The notes beneath the pieces are model-generated. The model was not told the DNA's origin, ran no database searches, and was given only the letters and a program-made list of their open reading frames with translations. From Gamarada debralockiae (lineage: Eukaryota; Ascomycota; Leotiomycetes; Helotiales; Hyphodiscaceae), in assembly GCA_002803225.1 (NCBI GenBank), contig NXFV01001599.1, forward strand, positions 1 through 16,385: a DNA stretch of 16,385 bases. The letters are read 5' to 3'. Positions 1-9,058 of this stretch are shown here, in pieces (positions within the stretch are counted from its first letter, which is position 1; each line of letters opens with the position of its first letter). The position numbers were made by a program, and so were the translations under genes.

Positions 1-756
1 AGATTAGGTTGTACGAGAAAACCGTTTTATATTTTGGATATATAGGGGCACCACTGATCGAAGATCCCAATTTCTGGAGGCACTTGAGTCATGAGCCATG
101 CGACAAAATTGGAAATGAAGACATACTGATATCTGAGCCTTTATGCTTGATGGGTCCAATTAATGTAAATTAGTATGACGCTCTTGCACCCTTGTTAAAA
201 TAGTGCAGATTTTTGTTTATAAGAGTCTGATATCTTCTACAAAACTTAGCCAGTGACTTGAACTGCATCTGCGGCTCTTTGTGGATGATGTTTAAACGTT
301 TAGCTTTAAGAAAATAAGGCACTGTAACTCTCGTTATGTGACCACTGTTGGCAGGTCTGTAGTACGGTAGAAGGTACGGTGATATCTGGTGAGACGTACA
401 AGCTCCGAATTCGGTGGCCAAGACGTCATCGGAGACCGAAGCGCTAGATTCAAGCTGTAGATATAAGGGAAGGGTTGAACTTCATATGAAAGAGTAGAGA
501 TTTTGAATTGAAGCTTTCGAAACCTATTTTGTACTAGCGCTATATGCACCTCAGTACTAGGGTTCTCATAACAACAACCACGTCGTCATCCGTTGAACAG
601 ATTTATTTCCCGCATCCTGTTACTGGCGCATGATCCTTCAGCTACCTTCGCTTGGACCAGATCGCTCGATGGCGCTGAAGGATCATGATGAACAGATTAA
701 AGTTTTGGTTCGCGAGATATATGGAATTGCTTGTTCGAATTGTCACTTCCCGCTGA
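1..756. other. Intergenic, no gene recognised
   Basis: This is AT-rich DNA with only short ORFs on the minus strand (170-421 and 334-549), and neither has a recognisable domain. The last part, from about 710 to 756, may be very degenerate 5' sequence of the adjacent aldehyde dehydrogenase. Short stretches there resemble the conserved cofactor-binding loop, but they are spread over several frames and contain stops. I see no tRNA, mobile-element termini or other structure apart from the inverted repeat listed separately. Confidence 0.5.
629..687. repeat. 14-bp inverted repeat, 31-bp spacer
   Basis: The arms are catgatccttcagc at 629-642 and its exact reverse complement gctgaaggatcatg at 674-687. 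The pair could form a stem with a 31-nt loop. It lies just upstream of the point where aldehyde dehydrogenase homology begins, so it may mark a rearrangement point. No coding or mobile-element context explains it. Confidence 0.6.
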
Positions 757-1706
757 TCATCTTCTCGGCTGGAGTATAAGGAGGCAGGCTTTCCCCCCGG
801 AGTAATCAATCTTCTTTCAGGCGCCGTGAACACAGGCTCCAAGATGGCGTCCCACATGGACATTGCCAAGATCTCGTTCACTGGGTCTGTCAATACCGGT
901 CGTCAAGTCCAGATTGCTGCGGCTAAGAGCAATCTCAAGATAGTTACTCTTGAGCTTGGAGGAAAGTCTGCTTCTATCATTTTCAACGATGCCAACATCG
1001 AAAATGCTGTGACGCATAATTCCCAAAGCTTCTTGGCCAACAGCACGCAGTCCTGCTCTGCAGGGTCTCGTATCTTGGTTCAAGAGGAGGTCGCGGCCGC
1101 ATTCATTGAGAAATTGAAGGCTGCCTATACCCAAATCACTGCTTCCATGGATGATCCTGCTCTAGCGTCAACTTTCATGGGGCCAGTAGCAGATCAGGTT
1201 CAATTCTCCCGAGTCATGGAATTTATCGACGGAGCCAAAGCGGAAGGCACAGAGATTCTGGCCGGGGGCGGCAGGCAAGGCGACAAAGGTCGATTCATCC
1301 AACCGACAATCTTGCTGAATCCGGACAAGAACAGCAGAGTATACACCGAGGAGATCTTTGGGCCGGTCGTGACGGTGAAGACTTTCAAGACTGAGGATGA
1401 AGTGATTGAAATGGCGAACGACACAGTCTTTGGACTGGCAGGTAAGATTCGCACCCAGCAATTCCACGCGATCATGTTCTAATTATCCATAGCTACTGTG
1501 TACACGACCAACCTCACGCGTGCGATGCGTGTTACGTCCCAGCTTGAAGCAGGGTGTCGGTCAATAGTGCACATACAGCTCTCCGTCAGACCCCATGGGG
1601 AGGGTGGAAAGAGAGTGGCTATGGCAGAGAAGGAGGCATTCATGGTTTTACGGAGTACCTGCAGACGAAGACAGTCCACATCAACATGAATGCTCCTGAT
1701 AACTGA
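757..1706 (+). pseudogene. Aldehyde dehydrogenase pseudogene, 5'-truncated and frameshifted
   Basis: This is the C-terminal ~300 residues of an NAD(P)-dependent aldehyde dehydrogenase; family members are about 490-500 residues, so roughly the first 190 are gone. An in-frame TGA at 754-756 closes the frame upstream. Visible family landmarks are EAGFPPGVINLLSG, FTGS, the general-base motif ELGGKS, the nucleophile region QSCSAGSR (the usual GQxC has Thr for Gly) and EEIFGPV. A 51-bp intron (1442-1492, GTAAG...TAG) splices to restore GLA-ATVYTTNLTRAMRV. At about 1553, four bases appear to be missing relative to the family (expected LEAGTVSVN), shifting the frame. The true C-terminus (PWGGWKESGYGRE, then TVHIN) continues in the next frame to a TGA at 1704-1706, while the unshifted frame stops at 1689. 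Intact enzymes oxidise aldehydes to acids in the cytosol or mitochondria. This copy should be inactive. Confidence 0.85.
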
Positions 1707-2311
1707 CGGACATTCCATGAGAGAACTTGCTCGAGGGACGGGTAGGTGGAGGCTTGATCAGATTGTAGATAGCCAAAGAGATCTTAGCAATATCAAATTA
1801 GATAAAGATGCAGATATGGACGCCTAGCTAAGATCGTTCATATGATTGCCGTGCTTTTCGTATCAGATCCTCAAGGACGCATGTAAATTTTCTTTGATTT
1901 CGGATGCCACCTATTACAAACACCTCTACAGTATCAAGTCTTGGTCCTAGCGATGACATGTCGTCTTCACTGCCTATCTAATTTTAAAAAAAAAAGCTAG
2001 TGCTAAAGAATGCCGCTGACTAAAACGTGAACACACGAAAGTTATAAGAGCTTACGATTGGAGTCCATTCTAGGCGGAGAACTAGAAGTTTCTACTTATA
2101 TAAGTATTCTCACTATGTCGATCGTTGTGCTACGTAGGAGGATATAAAGTAAAAGAATAAGCTTTTATGCAGAACTACATCAGAAGATTTATTAAGACTA
2201 ACATCTTTAGTAGAGTAACTAGCTACCCGCTCACTTGCTTTTGGTTGTTAGCAGATAAGCCTTGAGCTACTAAGATAGGTTCCAATTCCTCTTCTTAAAG
2301 ATCTGGGTTAT
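1707..2311. other. Intergenic, no gene recognised
   Basis: This AT-rich spacer lies between the 3' ends of the aldehyde dehydrogenase pseudogene (+) and the SDR gene (-), so it should hold the SDR 3'UTR. It contains a 10-base A run near 1986-1995 and a perfect 14-bp palindrome, tacttatataagta, at 2093-2106. No ORF of note was seen. Confidence 0.5.
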
Positions 2312-3307
2312 CTAGGAGTCATCTTCAATCCCAAGAAGCTTCAAAGACACCGTCCACATTTTGGCCTCTTTCTCACTATCGTAAGCCCAAGATGCATGGC
2401 CAGGGCCCCACTGTCCTGCAGATGGATCATACGGTTTGGAGATCTGACAATCTTCCAAATACTTCCCCCCAGTACCTTCGAGCTCCTTTGCCACTGCAGC
2501 CCACACTGTCGTTGCGGCTCCCTGTTCCACACTCTTCATCAGATTGGCAAAAGTCTTATCCTCTGCATACCCAGCCATCTGGTCGGCTGGGATATGTCGT
2601 GACAGTTCGGTATTGATGGAACCAGGGTGGAGGCTGAAGGCATGCAGGCCACGGGAGCCATACTTGCGCTCAATTTGATTGGCTGCCCAAAGACTTGCTG
2701 TTTTACTTTGTCCATACGCCTTCCACGGCTCATACTCCCCGTCGAGATTGATATTCTCGAAAATGACCTCAGAGATCCTATGCGCCACCGAAGAGAGGAT
2801 AACGACGCGGGAAGCGAATTCCGGCGTCGATGATGCCAGGAGAGTTGGCTTCAAAAGAAGGAAGAGGAGAAAGTGGGCGAGGTGGTTGATACCGAACTGA
2901 GTTTCAAAGCCATCCTTTGTCCGGCCTTCCGGGGTCGTCATAACCCCAGCATTTTCGATCAGGATGTTGAGTGACTTCGATTTTGAGAGGAACTCTAAAG
3001 CACAGACGCGAACACTCTCTAGAGAGGTGAGATCGAGCGTCAAGAGATGAACGCGATCAAGTTCGAGCAGGCTACTAAGGGTAGATTTTGCCTTTGCCAC
3101 ATCTCGAACAGTGAGATAGAGTGTGGCACCAGTCTCGGCGAGAGCGCGAGCGGTTTCAACGCCCAGGCCAGAAGAACAGCCGGTGACCAGGATGGTTTTA
3201 TCAGCCCATTTCCCTTGGATGCCCTCGTTTTGGACAATTTGTTTGGCGGTTGGTCGGGCATCACCAGGTCCGCGCGGTGATTTGTGGGCAGCAGCAAACG
3301 AAGACAT
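2312..3307 (-). CDS. Short-chain dehydrogenase/reductase (retinol dehydrogenase/WWOX-like)
   Basis: An intact, intronless 331-residue NAD(P)-dependent oxidoreductase of the classical SDR superfamily. After a ~30-residue leader, the Rossmann fold starts with KTILVTG and the dinucleotide motif TGCSSGLG (residues 42-49). An Arg after strand beta-2 (TVRD, R68) suggests NADP(H) preference. D92 (LDLTS) is the adenine-site Asp, and NAG lies at 119-121 with Glu replacing the usual preceding Asn. Active-site N141 (GINHLAHF), Ser at 172/173 (ILSSVAHR) and YGQSK (Y198, K202) complete the tetrad. The substrate-binding C-terminal half (LHPGSINTEL and after) is full length, and about 320-340 residues is normal for this group. 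The start at 3307 is the first ATG of the frame and gives a full N-terminus. The substrate is unknown. Its neighbours (regulator, methyltransferases) would fit a secondary-metabolism tailoring role, which is inference. Confidence 0.93.
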   Translation of the reverse strand: MSSFAAAHKSPRGPGDARPTAKQIVQNEGIQGKWADKTILVTGCSSGLGVETARALAETGATLYLTVRDVAKAKSTLSSLLELDRVHLLTLDLTSLESVRVCALEFLSKSKSLNILIENAGVMTTPEGRTKDGFETQFGINHLAHFLLFLLLKPTLLASSTPEFASRVVILSSVAHRISEVIFENINLDGEYEPWKAYGQSKTASLWAANQIERKYGSRGLHAFSLHPGSINTELSRHIPADQMAGYAEDKTFANLMKSVEQGAATTVWAAVAKELEGTGGKYLEDCQISKPYDPSAGQWGPGHASWAYDSEKEAKMWTVSLKLLGIEDDS

Positions 3308-3414
3308 GATATAGTAATCCGTTGAGGAGCAGGCTTGTTAAATATAGGAACAACTGAATAAAAGGCTTGTGTTTGTTCTGACGCTGAGAAGCAAGGTCGG
3401 GGGATGTGCGACCG

Positions 3415-3422
3415 TATTTATA
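3415..3422 (-). promoter_or_regulatory. Putative TATA box of the SDR gene
   Basis: On the minus strand the sequence reads TATAAATA, about 108-115 bases upstream of the SDR ATG. This is a good TATA match at a plausible distance for a fungal gene. A second AT-rich element, CTATATTTAA, lies closer to the ATG at about 3340-3349. No transcription start can be read from sequence alone. Confidence 0.45.
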
Positions 3423-3487
3423 GAAGAGAGGACTCCGTTTGAGGTAATACATCAAGCAGAGCATCAGCTCTAATGAACTGCAAAAAG

Positions 3488-3866
3488 TCTGAGTGAACTT
3501 TAACTTATTGGCGTGCTCGGATATCCAGCTGCAGGATTGGCTACGTATCTGCACCAGAACTATTGACTTAAGAGTTTACCTCCACTCTGTCACGGGCAGT
3601 GAAAGCGGCCGGCATTCCCGCTTGTTCTGAGTGAACTTAACTTATTGGCGTGCTCGGATATCCAGCTGCAGGATTGGCTACGTATCTGCACCAGAACTAT
3701 TGACTTAAGAGTTTACCTCCACTCTGTCACGGGCAGTGAAAGCGGCCGGCATTCCCGCTTGTTCTGAGTGAACTTAACTTATTGGCGTGCTCGGATATCC
3801 AGCTGCAGGATTGGCTACGCATCTGCACCAGAACTATTGGACTTAAGAGTTTACCTCTGTCCTGGG
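3488..3866. repeat. 137-bp tandem repeat array upstream of the SDR gene
   Basis: Copy 1 spans 3488-3625 (138 bp), copy 2 spans 3626-3762 (137 bp), and copy 3 starts at 3763, staying near-identical to about 3857 before diverging. Copies 1 and 2 differ mainly by one extra T; copy 3 has a T-to-C change, an extra G and a rearranged end. Each unit carries two ATTGG motifs, which are CCAAT boxes on the SDR coding strand (3507-3511 and 3536-3540 in copy 1; the second type also at 3673-3677 and 3810-3814). Each also has a cggatatcc palindrome core containing GATA. A CGGCCG palindrome lies at 3606-3611 and 3743-3748. The array begins about 180 bp upstream of the SDR ATG. Near-identity suggests recent tandem duplication. 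Confidence 0.9.
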
Positions 3867-3982
3867 ATAAATAAGTTCACAAGCGAGGTGGGGTGGTTCT
3901 AGTATATTCTGAATAACAAGGTATCAACACCCAATAATAATATCTCTCTCCAGAATGTGGCATTAAGTGGGGAGCAGGGGTA

Positions 3983-4012
3983 GCTCGGATATGCAGCTAC
4001 GAGATTGGCTAT
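3983..4012. repeat. Degenerate fourth copy of the tandem-repeat core
   Basis: The stretch gctcggatatgcagctacga followed by gattggct matches the repeat-unit core gctcggatatccagctgcag followed by gattggct, with a few changes. It keeps the CGGATAT and ATTGG (CCAAT, minus strand, 4004-4008) elements. It lies about 125 bp beyond the clean array, which suggests an older duplication whose flanks have diverged. Confidence 0.65.
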
Positions 4013-4062
4013 CGACTCCGAATCCCAGGGGCCGTTACCTAACCTTCCGTGGCATTTTCGGA

Positions 4063-4084
4063 CCATGACGAAGTTACGTCATGG
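4063..4084. promoter_or_regulatory. Inverted repeat with CRE/bZIP-like half-sites
   Basis: The arms are ccatgacg (4063-4070) and cgtcatgg (4077-4084) around a 6-bp spacer. Each arm contains TGACG/CGTCA, the half-site bound by fungal ATF/CREB-type bZIP factors, and TTACGTCA on the right is a near-complete CRE. The position is about 760 bp upstream of the SDR ATG. Its function is inferred from the motif only. Confidence 0.3.
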
Positions 4085-4524
4085 TACACCATCAGTGCCG
4101 ATTGGCCTATTCGCCTGCAGCTCGAGTCCTGGAGTGTTACCGACGGAGCCAACATTGGCACCTCTAAGCGAATACTGGGCGCCTATTTTCGTAGTAGCTC
4201 ATGTGAATTTCCTTCCCGATCGACGCGCTTTATAGCGACTACTAAGTAATATTGGTAAATAAGACTGAGTATCTTAGCAGTTGGCTCAACATAGTTCATA
4301 TATACTCCTCATAACAGATTCTGGTAAGATATTTTGGGCATCGTTTCTTTGAAGACCCCGCTAGTTAGCCTCTTGTATCACAGTGAAAGCACTTAAGTCA
4401 CCTGGACCAAAAGTGCATTTGTCATATCTCAAACTATGAACATTGGCGCTCGACTTGTGAGGATCCCAGTTGAGCTTCAGTCAGTTTGAACGCACATCAT
4501 TGACTTGATTTGAAATGTGCAGCG

Positions 4525-6320
4525 CTACAAGTGCCGAAGTTGTTCGCTACGCGGCAAACGTTCAGGCGGCCCACGTACTAGCAAGAGTTTGCCGCATGAA
4601 AGCAAACAACGGTACGTCTCAACAGTTTCCCACCCTTTATTTACCCTAAATAGCCGACGTTTGAATATTAACATCACCTTGCCCTTGCGATCATCCGGTA
4701 GGACTATATCAACGTGGGAGGCCCGACAGGATTCTGATAGTGTTGGGAGAGTTGAGCCACAGTCTCTGGGATCGCGGTAAACAGGCAGGTTGTCTGGTAT
4801 CGTGAAATAATCATAGAAGCCCCTTTCTTCCACATGAACAACTTGCTGCGCAATGTCCGAGATCAGTTTCACATCCAAAATGCCTTCTTGATGAGGCATC
4901 GATGCCAGCAATTTGATTGCGTGGCGGCGGACTCCAGGAGCTCGACACTTCAGAGCAGTGTAATAAAGCGGCGATATGAGGCCCATGTTCATTGAAAATC
5001 CGACTGTTTCGGCGCATTTTCCTAGTGAAACTTCAGATTCCACAACAGCAGGGACGAGATCCCATAGGCGCGATAGTTGCACGATGATAGAGATAAACTC
5101 TTTGGTGTATGAGTCGAATATCAACTCATTCGATGACAAACACGTAGCAAGCATGACAACACTCATAGTATGGTGAATGCGGAGGAGTAGGAGGCCAAGT
5201 AGATCTCGACCGTTCATTACCTCTCTGAGTGGTAACAGGGAGACTTTGTACGCCTGTAGCCAGTGAGAAAGGCTTGCCTGGATGCGTCGCTGCTCATCAA
5301 CTAAAGCAGGAAATTCAGGAGATACCATCTGGTCGTGCTGAGCTGAGAGACGGTACACCATATTGATGATGCAATCCAAGTACTGCCTTGCTTCTCGAAT
5401 TGACGTGAACTGCGGCGGCATGGGTCCGGATAGCAAGTCTCTCACTGCCACATAAGGCTGATGGAGTCTCTTCCCAAACATGCGAATCTGTGCTGTCGCC
5501 TGAACAAATGCGTCAATGAGACCGTCGTCTATTGACGTTTGCCTGTGATCGATGACGATAACGCAATTATCCATCGAATGCAACGGCGGGCGAGGCTGCA
5601 TCCCCCTTAGCAGTCTCAAGCCATGTTGGAGATGAAGATCTCCAGCATTATACTGTCCTCGCAGCAGCTCCAAGCAGGTGAATACCATACATGCTGTAAG
5701 TGCCACACGGATTGTATTCGAGCCTTCACCGGGACGTCGGACTCGAAGATGCCTCATTGCTTTATTATACTGCCGTAATGTAAACCGTTCGCACCGCTCG
5801 GCGACGTCAGCGATATTGTCGATGCCGAAGAGCTCGTAGGCTTTATTCGTGTCGGACATGACCGTCTCCCCCCGGTGCGCGGATCCAAGAGCAATAACTG
5901 CGTGCAGCACAGCCGGTTCGTTTAAGCCCACTCGGAACACTATTTCGTCCCAGAAATTGGAACGAAAAACACCGGGGAGCTTTAAAACTGTCCGTCGCTG
6001 AAACCACTTCAAGCAGCCCATCTCCTCGTCGTCAAGTGCACTAATATGCACGTTGGAAGGGACTCCAACCTGAAGGTTGCTCTCGTTGACCAAACGATCG
6101 CCAGAACGACTGCCCCCGCCTCCCCAGATCCCGTATCCATCGCATATTCGGCCGGTTGAGACACATCTGTGGCAAGTCGGCCACCCTTCGTCGCACTTTA
6201 CACGCCGTATTCTGAGCAACGGTCAGACGATCTGGTGTCTTCATGGACAGAAAAGCAAAGTTCCACTCACCTGCAAGTGCGGCATCCGTTTTTCGATCTG
6301 AGTTTCCTGCGGAGGGGCAT
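4525..6320 (-). CDS. Zn2Cys6 fungal transcription factor, two exons
   Basis: A predicted 578-residue nuclear regulator. Exon 1 (6271-6320) begins MPLRRKLRSKNGCRTC. A 59-bp intron (6212-6270, GTGAGT...CTCAG) follows, and exon 2 (4525-6211) continues RIRRVKCDEGWPTC. Joined, they give a perfect binuclear cluster CX2CX6CX6CX2CX6C (C13, C16, C23, C30, C33, C40) preceded by basic residues. An intron between the second and third Cys is common in this family. A frame read without the intron loses the first two Cys. The rest resembles the fungal-specific regulatory domain of the DUF3468/Fungal_trans_2 group, with WFQRRTVLKLPGVF and NEPAVLHAVIALGSAH near residues 85-130. Cognate sites would be CGG half-sites, and CGG/CCG motifs occur in the repeat array upstream of the adjacent SDR. 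The last ~30 residues look atypical, so the C-terminus could be altered by a missed intron or a lost stop. Confidence 0.9.
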
Positions 6321-7704
6321 CTTTTCTAGTTAGAGCTGGAGTTGAGAAAACAGAGACAATTTTGCCGCGCTAAGGCAAACGGTTGGGATACCAAATCTTG
6401 AAAGATCCAAAATTTCTACTAATGGAGGGGCAGAGGGAGAGAGTTTGCTAATTTGCCAGTTTTATGGGGAGCATATTTCACTTACAATTGAGGCAGTCAA
6501 GAACAATTAAATTAAGGGCACATAATGAACGTACACTGTTATGGTAAGGATGAATGAATGAAAGTCATTCCGCCCGGCTAAGCCTAAAATGGCACTAGTC
6601 TAGTCACATCCTCGCTTCCATCGATTTTCCTTTTTATCTCCTGAAGGCCTACCCTCTGAGAGGATGATACCTGAGGTAAAACAAAGTCGCCAGCAGGAGC
6701 TGATGCTGTCACTGCTCTCGTCCGTCGCCGTCTCGAGACTCTTTGTGTTGTGGTGATGCGATGACGTGGCTTAGTCAACGAGATTCAACGGTAAAATATG
6801 GCGGTAATGATTCCGAAGATTGTCAATGTGACGCTGAGCTTAGTTGCGGAAAAAAGTTGGCCCTTAGCGAGTGTCCGCAGCACGTGATATGGCTTGACTC
6901 ATTTTCATCAAGACTCTTTCGTGGCTTTCTCGCCAATGATTGGAGAGCTTACTAAGCAATGTATGAGCGATCATACATTCCAGTTAGCCAATGACATAAG
7001 GAGAATACAAGATATTTTAGCTCTTTAGCAATCTAGCCGACTGCCATCCAGCCACCGTAGAGTGATGAGCCTAGGCATAGATGCTAAGCCTTATAGGGTG
7101 TAGCCAAAGTGTAAACTTATTCCTTATAGTCTCAGACGCGTCTTCAAGAAAAACAACAATCAATATCTTCAGATTTCATAATACTTGACCGCTAGCATTA
7201 GCTAGTGAAACACCAACATAGAGCCATTATAAGGTACTTGGTTAGGATCACAGTCCTCCTTACGCAGAGTTCTACGAGACCCATACTAGGTTACACAGCT
7301 ACTATAGAGGCAATCCATCTTGTGAGCTACGACTGACCTTAGCACTCAATTTCACGATGTCTGTTCAAGGGCTGGCTTAAGTGACATGACGGGGTACCTT
7401 ACGCTTAACTATATATGGTTAGTTTGGTACAAGGGCCCTGGTCGAGAGCGAGGTAAATATTCAGCATCTTTGCACGACGGGGAAGCCGGTTTTGCAAGCG
7501 ACTGTAGCTGCATGTGCACGAAACCGAGTCCTTCTTTTCTTCCAGACGGTCTTACATTCTCTGATCGCTTAGACGTGAAGCCGCATTCGAAGAACAGAGC
7601 TTCGTTTGCAGGACAGATAATCACCCATTGGATTCAGGGACACTAACCAGCTGTTCTTAATGTGGAGCATCATTCAGGTATAGCGCACGGAAGAAACCAC
7701 AACC
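6321..7704. other. Intergenic, no gene recognised
   Basis: This includes the promoter of the Zn2Cys6 gene on its left side. Short ORFs exist on both strands (for example 6743-6955 and 7386-7646 on plus), but they have opposite-strand counterparts and no visible motifs. A 9-bp-stem hairpin is listed separately. No tRNA or transposon ends were recognised. Confidence 0.5.
6958..6979. repeat. Perfect 9-bp inverted repeat, 4-bp loop
   Basis: The sequence aatgtatga (6958-6966), gcga, tcatacatt (6971-6979) can form a tight hairpin or cruciform. It is followed by no T run, and no gene is nearby, so no role can be assigned. Confidence 0.5.
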
Positions 7705-8235
7705 TTGATTCCTAGCAGACTAATGCATCTTAGATCTCACATACCACTGTCAACACGGCCTAGAATGGTTGACCCGCTCTCATTAGACGAGTGGAAATCG
7801 CACATTGTGCTAGCCTGCGTAGCCTGCGAAGACGTCGTTCGATGCACCAAGACCCACGAATCTTGGACGGGTGCTCGTTCAGCTTCACAAACGGTTATGT
7901 CATTGATACCTGCCGACCCTCTTGATATACGAAAAGGCGACGACATAGTAGTTAATCTGCTTTTACCTATTATCTGTTCTTCATGCTCTAAGGACGCATC
8001 GTGGCAGTCGATTTCTATAAGCAGGAGCATGATTGAAACATGGCAACCATACTTGGCGATGAGAGCATTTCTAGAAGGGGACCTTTCACTGCTGGGGTCG
8101 TCGATAAGCCTTGTGCATTCTGAAGCCATCAGAAAAATGATCAGCGCCGATTATGTGATTCAGAGCGTAGAAGTGAATCCTAGCTCAGGAGCCGCAGCAC
8201 ATGCCCATTCATATCTCAAGGGTGGATTTCTTTAG
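7705..8235 (+). CDS. Hypothetical protein, 176 residues
   Basis: This is the longest open frame in the 6.3-8.5 kb region, and I recognise no family. The internal ATG at 7765 (MVDPLSLDEWKSHIV) could be the real start, since the first 20 residues look non-coding. The sequence is mixed helical in character, with several Cys pairs (CVAC, CSSC), an acidic stretch LDIRKGDDIVVNLLLP and no signal peptide or clear membrane helix. A 130-residue ORF runs antisense over the same segment, so part of the openness may be chance. It could be an orphan gene, an exon of a larger broken gene, or spurious. There are no partners in close spacing: the Zn2Cys6 gene ends its promoter about 1.4 kb to the left, and the DUF7587-like ORF converges from the right. 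Confidence 0.35.
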   Translation: MIPSRLMHLRSHIPLSTRPRMVDPLSLDEWKSHIVLACVACEDVVRCTKTHESWTGARSASQTVMSLIPADPLDIRKGDDIVVNLLLPIICSSCSKDASWQSISISRSMIETWQPYLAMRAFLEGDLSLLGSSISLVHSEAIRKMISADYVIQSVEVNPSSGAAAHAHSYLKGGFL

Positions 8236-8557
8236 GCAAGAGGCAATCCAGGGGTAGATGCGAGTACGTCAGAGGGAATAGTATCAATTGACTGCAGTCA
8301 AAGGTGGACATCTTTTGTTATCAGGACGTGCTTTACGATTAAATCTTCGTGACTGATATTTCAATGTGAAGAAATATGATAAGAGCAAGACGGAGAGGTA
8401 AGTTTATATTTCTTTTCTATTAGTTTCAATTCGTTACCAATTATCCTCAATATTCTTTTTAAAAATAGTATTATAGTTCTCTTGTAACATCTCACGGTCA
8501 CTATCATTATCGCCGCAATCTCCAAGATAGTCCAGCTTGCCTCTAACGGCAAGTTGT
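8236..8557. other. Intergenic, no gene recognised
   Basis: This AT-rich spacer lies between two convergent ORFs and presumably carries their 3' ends. It shows no structure of note. Confidence 0.45.
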
Positions 8558-9058
8558 TCAAGCTCTCGATCTGCTAACAATTAGACACCTCTCTTGCTTA
8601 CATCTAACTTTGCTATACATGCCTCTCTTGATTTCTGATGGAGTTTTGCTCGCGACAATCGCCGACGCAGGGATGTAGTGGAGGCAGAGAAAGGCACCCT
8701 GAATGTGTTGCTTAGCAACCTCAGGAATGCTCAAGCTTAGCTTCTCCGCTAAGTCGCTAAGTCTAAAGACTTGAGTTTTTTCCGGAAGTTCGACCGTATT
8801 AATAACGTAAAGAGTCCAATCTCCATCTGGACCCTGGCGTCCGCGCCAAGGCTCCTTGCGGCCCCAGTCCTCGGCATGCCGTTTATCAGAGAAAAGAGAT
8901 ATAAATGGTAGAGATTCTCGACAGCTCCATGTGAATTGCTTTTCTATGGCTTGTTTGAATTCATTCAATTCACCATAACGGAAGGTTTTGGTAGTGTCCG
9001 AAGCAGCAAAGCCTTGCTGGGATGAATTGTTGCTATATAGTTGAGTTAATGTTAATCT
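8558..9058 (-). CDS. DUF7587-like fungal protein, start not identifiable (possibly truncated)
   Basis: The frame is open from 9058 to a stop at 8558 (166 codons plus stop). The segment ESLPFISLFSDKRHAEDW, then a beta-rich stretch (LYVINTVELPEKTQVFRLSDL), then IPEVAKQHIQGAFLCLHYIP followed by ASAIV, matches my memory of the fungal DUF7587 domain: PFISVFSD, HAE.W, a QH..GAYLCLH motif, and IPASAI. That domain normally begins with an LFRV-type strand and a glycine-rich loop. Here SNNSSQQGFAASDT (around 9010-9045) looks like that loop, so homology extends upstream of the first possible alternative start at 8968. No ATG lies in frame between 9058 and this region, so the start may be on an unseen upstream exon (an AG acceptor is present in ctatatag near 9025) or lost. 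Function is unknown, and many such genes are lineage-specific. Confidence 0.6.
   Translation of the reverse strand, partial: RLTLTQLYSNNSSQQGFAASDTTKTFRYGELNEFKQAIEKQFTWSCRESLPFISLFSDKRHAEDWGRKEPWRGRQGPDGDWTLYVINTVELPEKTQVFRLSDLAEKLSLSIPEVAKQHIQGAFLCLHYIPASAIVASKTPSEIKRGMYSKVRCKQERCLIVSRSRA

Larger units (their letters stand above)
3867..4524. other. Intergenic between regulator and SDR genes
   Basis: This non-coding stretch holds the presumed 3'UTR of the Zn2Cys6 gene, the decayed fourth repeat copy and the inverted repeat at 4063-4084. The short plus-strand ORFs around 4005-4249 overlap each other in different frames and show no domain. Confidence 0.45.

Noticed and set aside
170..549. Two overlapping minus-strand ORFs (83 and 71 codons)
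   Set aside because: Different frames over the same DNA, no domain, no splice or homology support.
642..1475. Minus-strand ORFs opposite the aldehyde dehydrogenase
   Set aside because: Antisense shadows of a clearly recognisable plus-strand family.
3261..3554. 97-codon minus ORF overlapping the SDR start
   Set aside because: Runs through the SDR promoter and the first repeat copy and lacks homology; the SDR frame is unambiguous.
4005..4249. Plus-strand ORFs of 76 and 66 codons
   Set aside because: Mutually overlapping frames in repeat-derived and regulatory-looking DNA, with no motif.
4525..4690. Extra intron near the C-terminus of the Zn2Cys6 protein (GTGATG...GCTAG)
   Set aside because: The unspliced frame continues with family-like sequence (VMLIFKRRL, then GWETVE), while the spliced alternative gives an unsupported tail.
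7737..8129. 130-codon minus ORF antisense to the orphan ORF
   Set aside because: Shorter and less protein-like than the plus frame, and no domain; kept only as a caveat to the plus call.
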